Part shown: positions 63,144 through 64,000 of the stretch, one piece after another
Layout of the letters: every line of letters starts with the position of its first letter
Position numbering within the stretch: position 1 is the stretch's first letter
Assembly: GCF_021378075.1 (NCBI RefSeq)
Contig: NZ_JAJUOS010000001.1
Span: 434,001-498,000 of the forward strand
Direction: 5' to 3'
DNA length: 64,000 nucleotides
Source: Rhodobacter flavimaris
GTDB taxonomy: Bacteria; Pseudomonadota; Alphaproteobacteria; Rhodobacterales; Rhodobacteraceae
Translations under genes and position numbers: made by a program
The notes under the pieces: model-generated
Told to the model about the DNA's origin: nothing
What the model saw: only the letters and a program-made list of their open reading frames with translations
Databases searched by the model: none

Positions 63144-64000
63144 TCATTCGGCCGCCGCACGCGCGCCGCCATATTGCCAGTAGGCGGCACAGGCGCCCTC
63201 GCTGCTGACCATCAAGGCCCCGAGCGGCATCTCGGGCGTGCAGCCCTTGCCAAACTGCGGGCATTGGACCGGTTTCATCCGCCCCGTCATTACAGCACCG
63301 CAGGCGCAGCCCTCGACCTCTTCGACCTCAGTGCGCATACCCGCATAGCCGACACCGAATTTCTCCTCGGCATCGAATGCCGCATAATGCGGACGGATCC
63401 GCAGGCCCGAGGCGTCGATTTCGCCCAGACCGCGCCACTCGAAACTTGGGCGGCGCTCATAGACATCGGCAATCGCGGCCAAACTGACCTTGTTGCCATG
63501 CTCTGGCACAACCCGCGCATATTGGTTCTCGATTTCGGCGCGCCCCTCGGCCACCTGTGTCAGAACCATCAGCACGGATTGCAGAAGGTCAGTCGGCTCA
63601 AACCCCGCCACGACCAGCGGCTTGCCATAGTCCCGCGCGATGAAATCGTAAGGGTGAATGCCGATCACCATGCTGACGTGACCGGGGCCGATGAACCCAT
63701 CGAGACACATATGCGGATCGTCCAGCAGGGCCTTGATCGGCTCTGGCACCGTGATGTGATTGCAGAAAACCGAGAAATTCGTCAGCCCCTCGCGTGCAGC
63801 CTGCTGAATGGCGAGGGCGGTCGACGGGGTCGTGGTCTCGAATCCGAGACCGAAAAAGACGACCTCGCGCGTGGGGTTACGGCGGGCAAGTTCCAACGCA
63901 TCAAGCGGGCTGTAAACCATGCGGATATCGGCGCCGTCTGCCTTGGCTTGCAAGAGCGACTTCTTGGTTCCCGGCACACGCATCGCATCGCCGAAAGTCG
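63144..64000 (-). CDS. hypD: hydrogenase maturation protein HypD, 5' end beyond window
   Basis: The visible 285 residues are the C-terminal part of HypD, the Fe-S scaffold for assembling the Fe(CN)2CO unit. The frame is open to base 64000 (TFGDAMRVPGTKKSLL). CNHITVPEPIKALL, GFIGPGHVSMVIG and the [4Fe-4S] cysteines in EGCACGAVMTG, VQCPQFGKGCTPEMPLG are typical. It ends with an Ala-rich tail and is followed by hypE. Confidence 0.95.
   Translation of the reverse strand, partial: TFGDAMRVPGTKKSLLQAKADGADIRMVYSPLDALELARRNPTREVVFFGLGFETTTPSTALAIQQAAREGLTNFSVFCNHITVPEPIKALLDDPHMCLDGFIGPGHVSMVIGIHPYDFIARDYGKPLVVAGFEPTDLLQSVLMVLTQVAEGRAEIENQYARVVPEHGNKVSLAAIADVYERRPSFEWRGLGEIDASGLRIRPHYAAFDAEEKFGVGYAGMRTEVEEVEGCACGAVMTGRMKPVQCPQFGKGCTPEMPLGALMVSSEGACAAYWQYGGARAAAE

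Noticed and set aside
1..64000. CRISPR arrays, insertion sequences or prophage genes.
   Set aside because: No spaced short direct repeats, transposase motifs, terminal inverted repeats or phage structural genes were seen on reading both strands.

Overview
The window reads as chromosome of a GC-rich alphaproteobacterium of the order Rhodobacterales. This is inferred from the gene families and their order: an IscR-led suf operon with an extra NifS-type desulfurase and small membrane proteins, neighbouring DUF6456- and DUF6477-type proteins, DUF1127 proteins, an IalB-like periplasmic protein, a divergent L,D-transpeptidase/DUF882 pair, and LipA with a typical rhodobacterial N-terminus. I cannot name the genus from sequence alone.

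Layout. 1-3.5 kb: two surface-polysaccharide-like genes, the first cut by the window edge. 3.6-9 kb: tRNA-Arg(CCG), lipA, an OxyR-type regulator, a DUF6456 protein, a DUF6477 protein and a HerA/YjgR-like ATPase. 9.0-9.3 kb: a gene-free stretch with two strong terminators and a 17-nt complementary pair, which I read as two tandem small RNAs. 9.4-15.2 kb: envelope genes (IalB-like protein; an lpxD-ACP-ketosynthase operon; L,D-transpeptidase facing a Tat-exported DUF882 protein). 15.3-17.7 kb: an octaheme cytochrome c of the tetrathionate-reductase family with a membrane cytochrome b. 17.8-26.6 kb: the suf operon (iscR, nifS-like, sufB, membrane protein, sufC, sufD, two Yip1-like membrane proteins, sufS). 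26.8-34.4 kb: housekeeping genes (alpha/beta hydrolase, HD hydrolase, icd, typA) plus two tandem YitT-family genes and an SMR transporter. 34.5-41.4 kb: a MocR regulator with putative operators, a ThDP enzyme, a class V aminotransferase, a DUF455 ferritin-like protein, and a truncated membrane gene abutting a gene fragment.

41.4-53.9 kb: a type I secretion operon (2,112-residue repeat-rich secreted protein, ABC exporter, membrane-fusion protein). Next to it lies a translationally coupled three-gene set (molybdopterin-binding-fold protein, sensor kinase, response regulator) in which every gene is broken: two in-frame amber codons and two single-base frameshifts.

54-64 kb: an accessory-looking region: a flavoprotein/cytochrome c pair, two coupled flavin-split-barrel proteins (one with a GAF domain), a cupin, a folD remnant, a membrane-anchored cyclic-nucleotide-binding-like protein, a lipoprotein, and the hydrogenase-maturation genes hypE and hypD (hypD cut by the window edge). 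Long gene-poor gaps and gene remnants mark this end as more fluid than the rest.

Most noteworthy: the tandem sRNA pair at 9.0-9.3 kb, the coordinately decayed signalling operon at 41.4-44.3 kb, the octaheme cytochrome operon, and the flavin/GAF module. Function calls rest on motif reading by eye; no database search was run.
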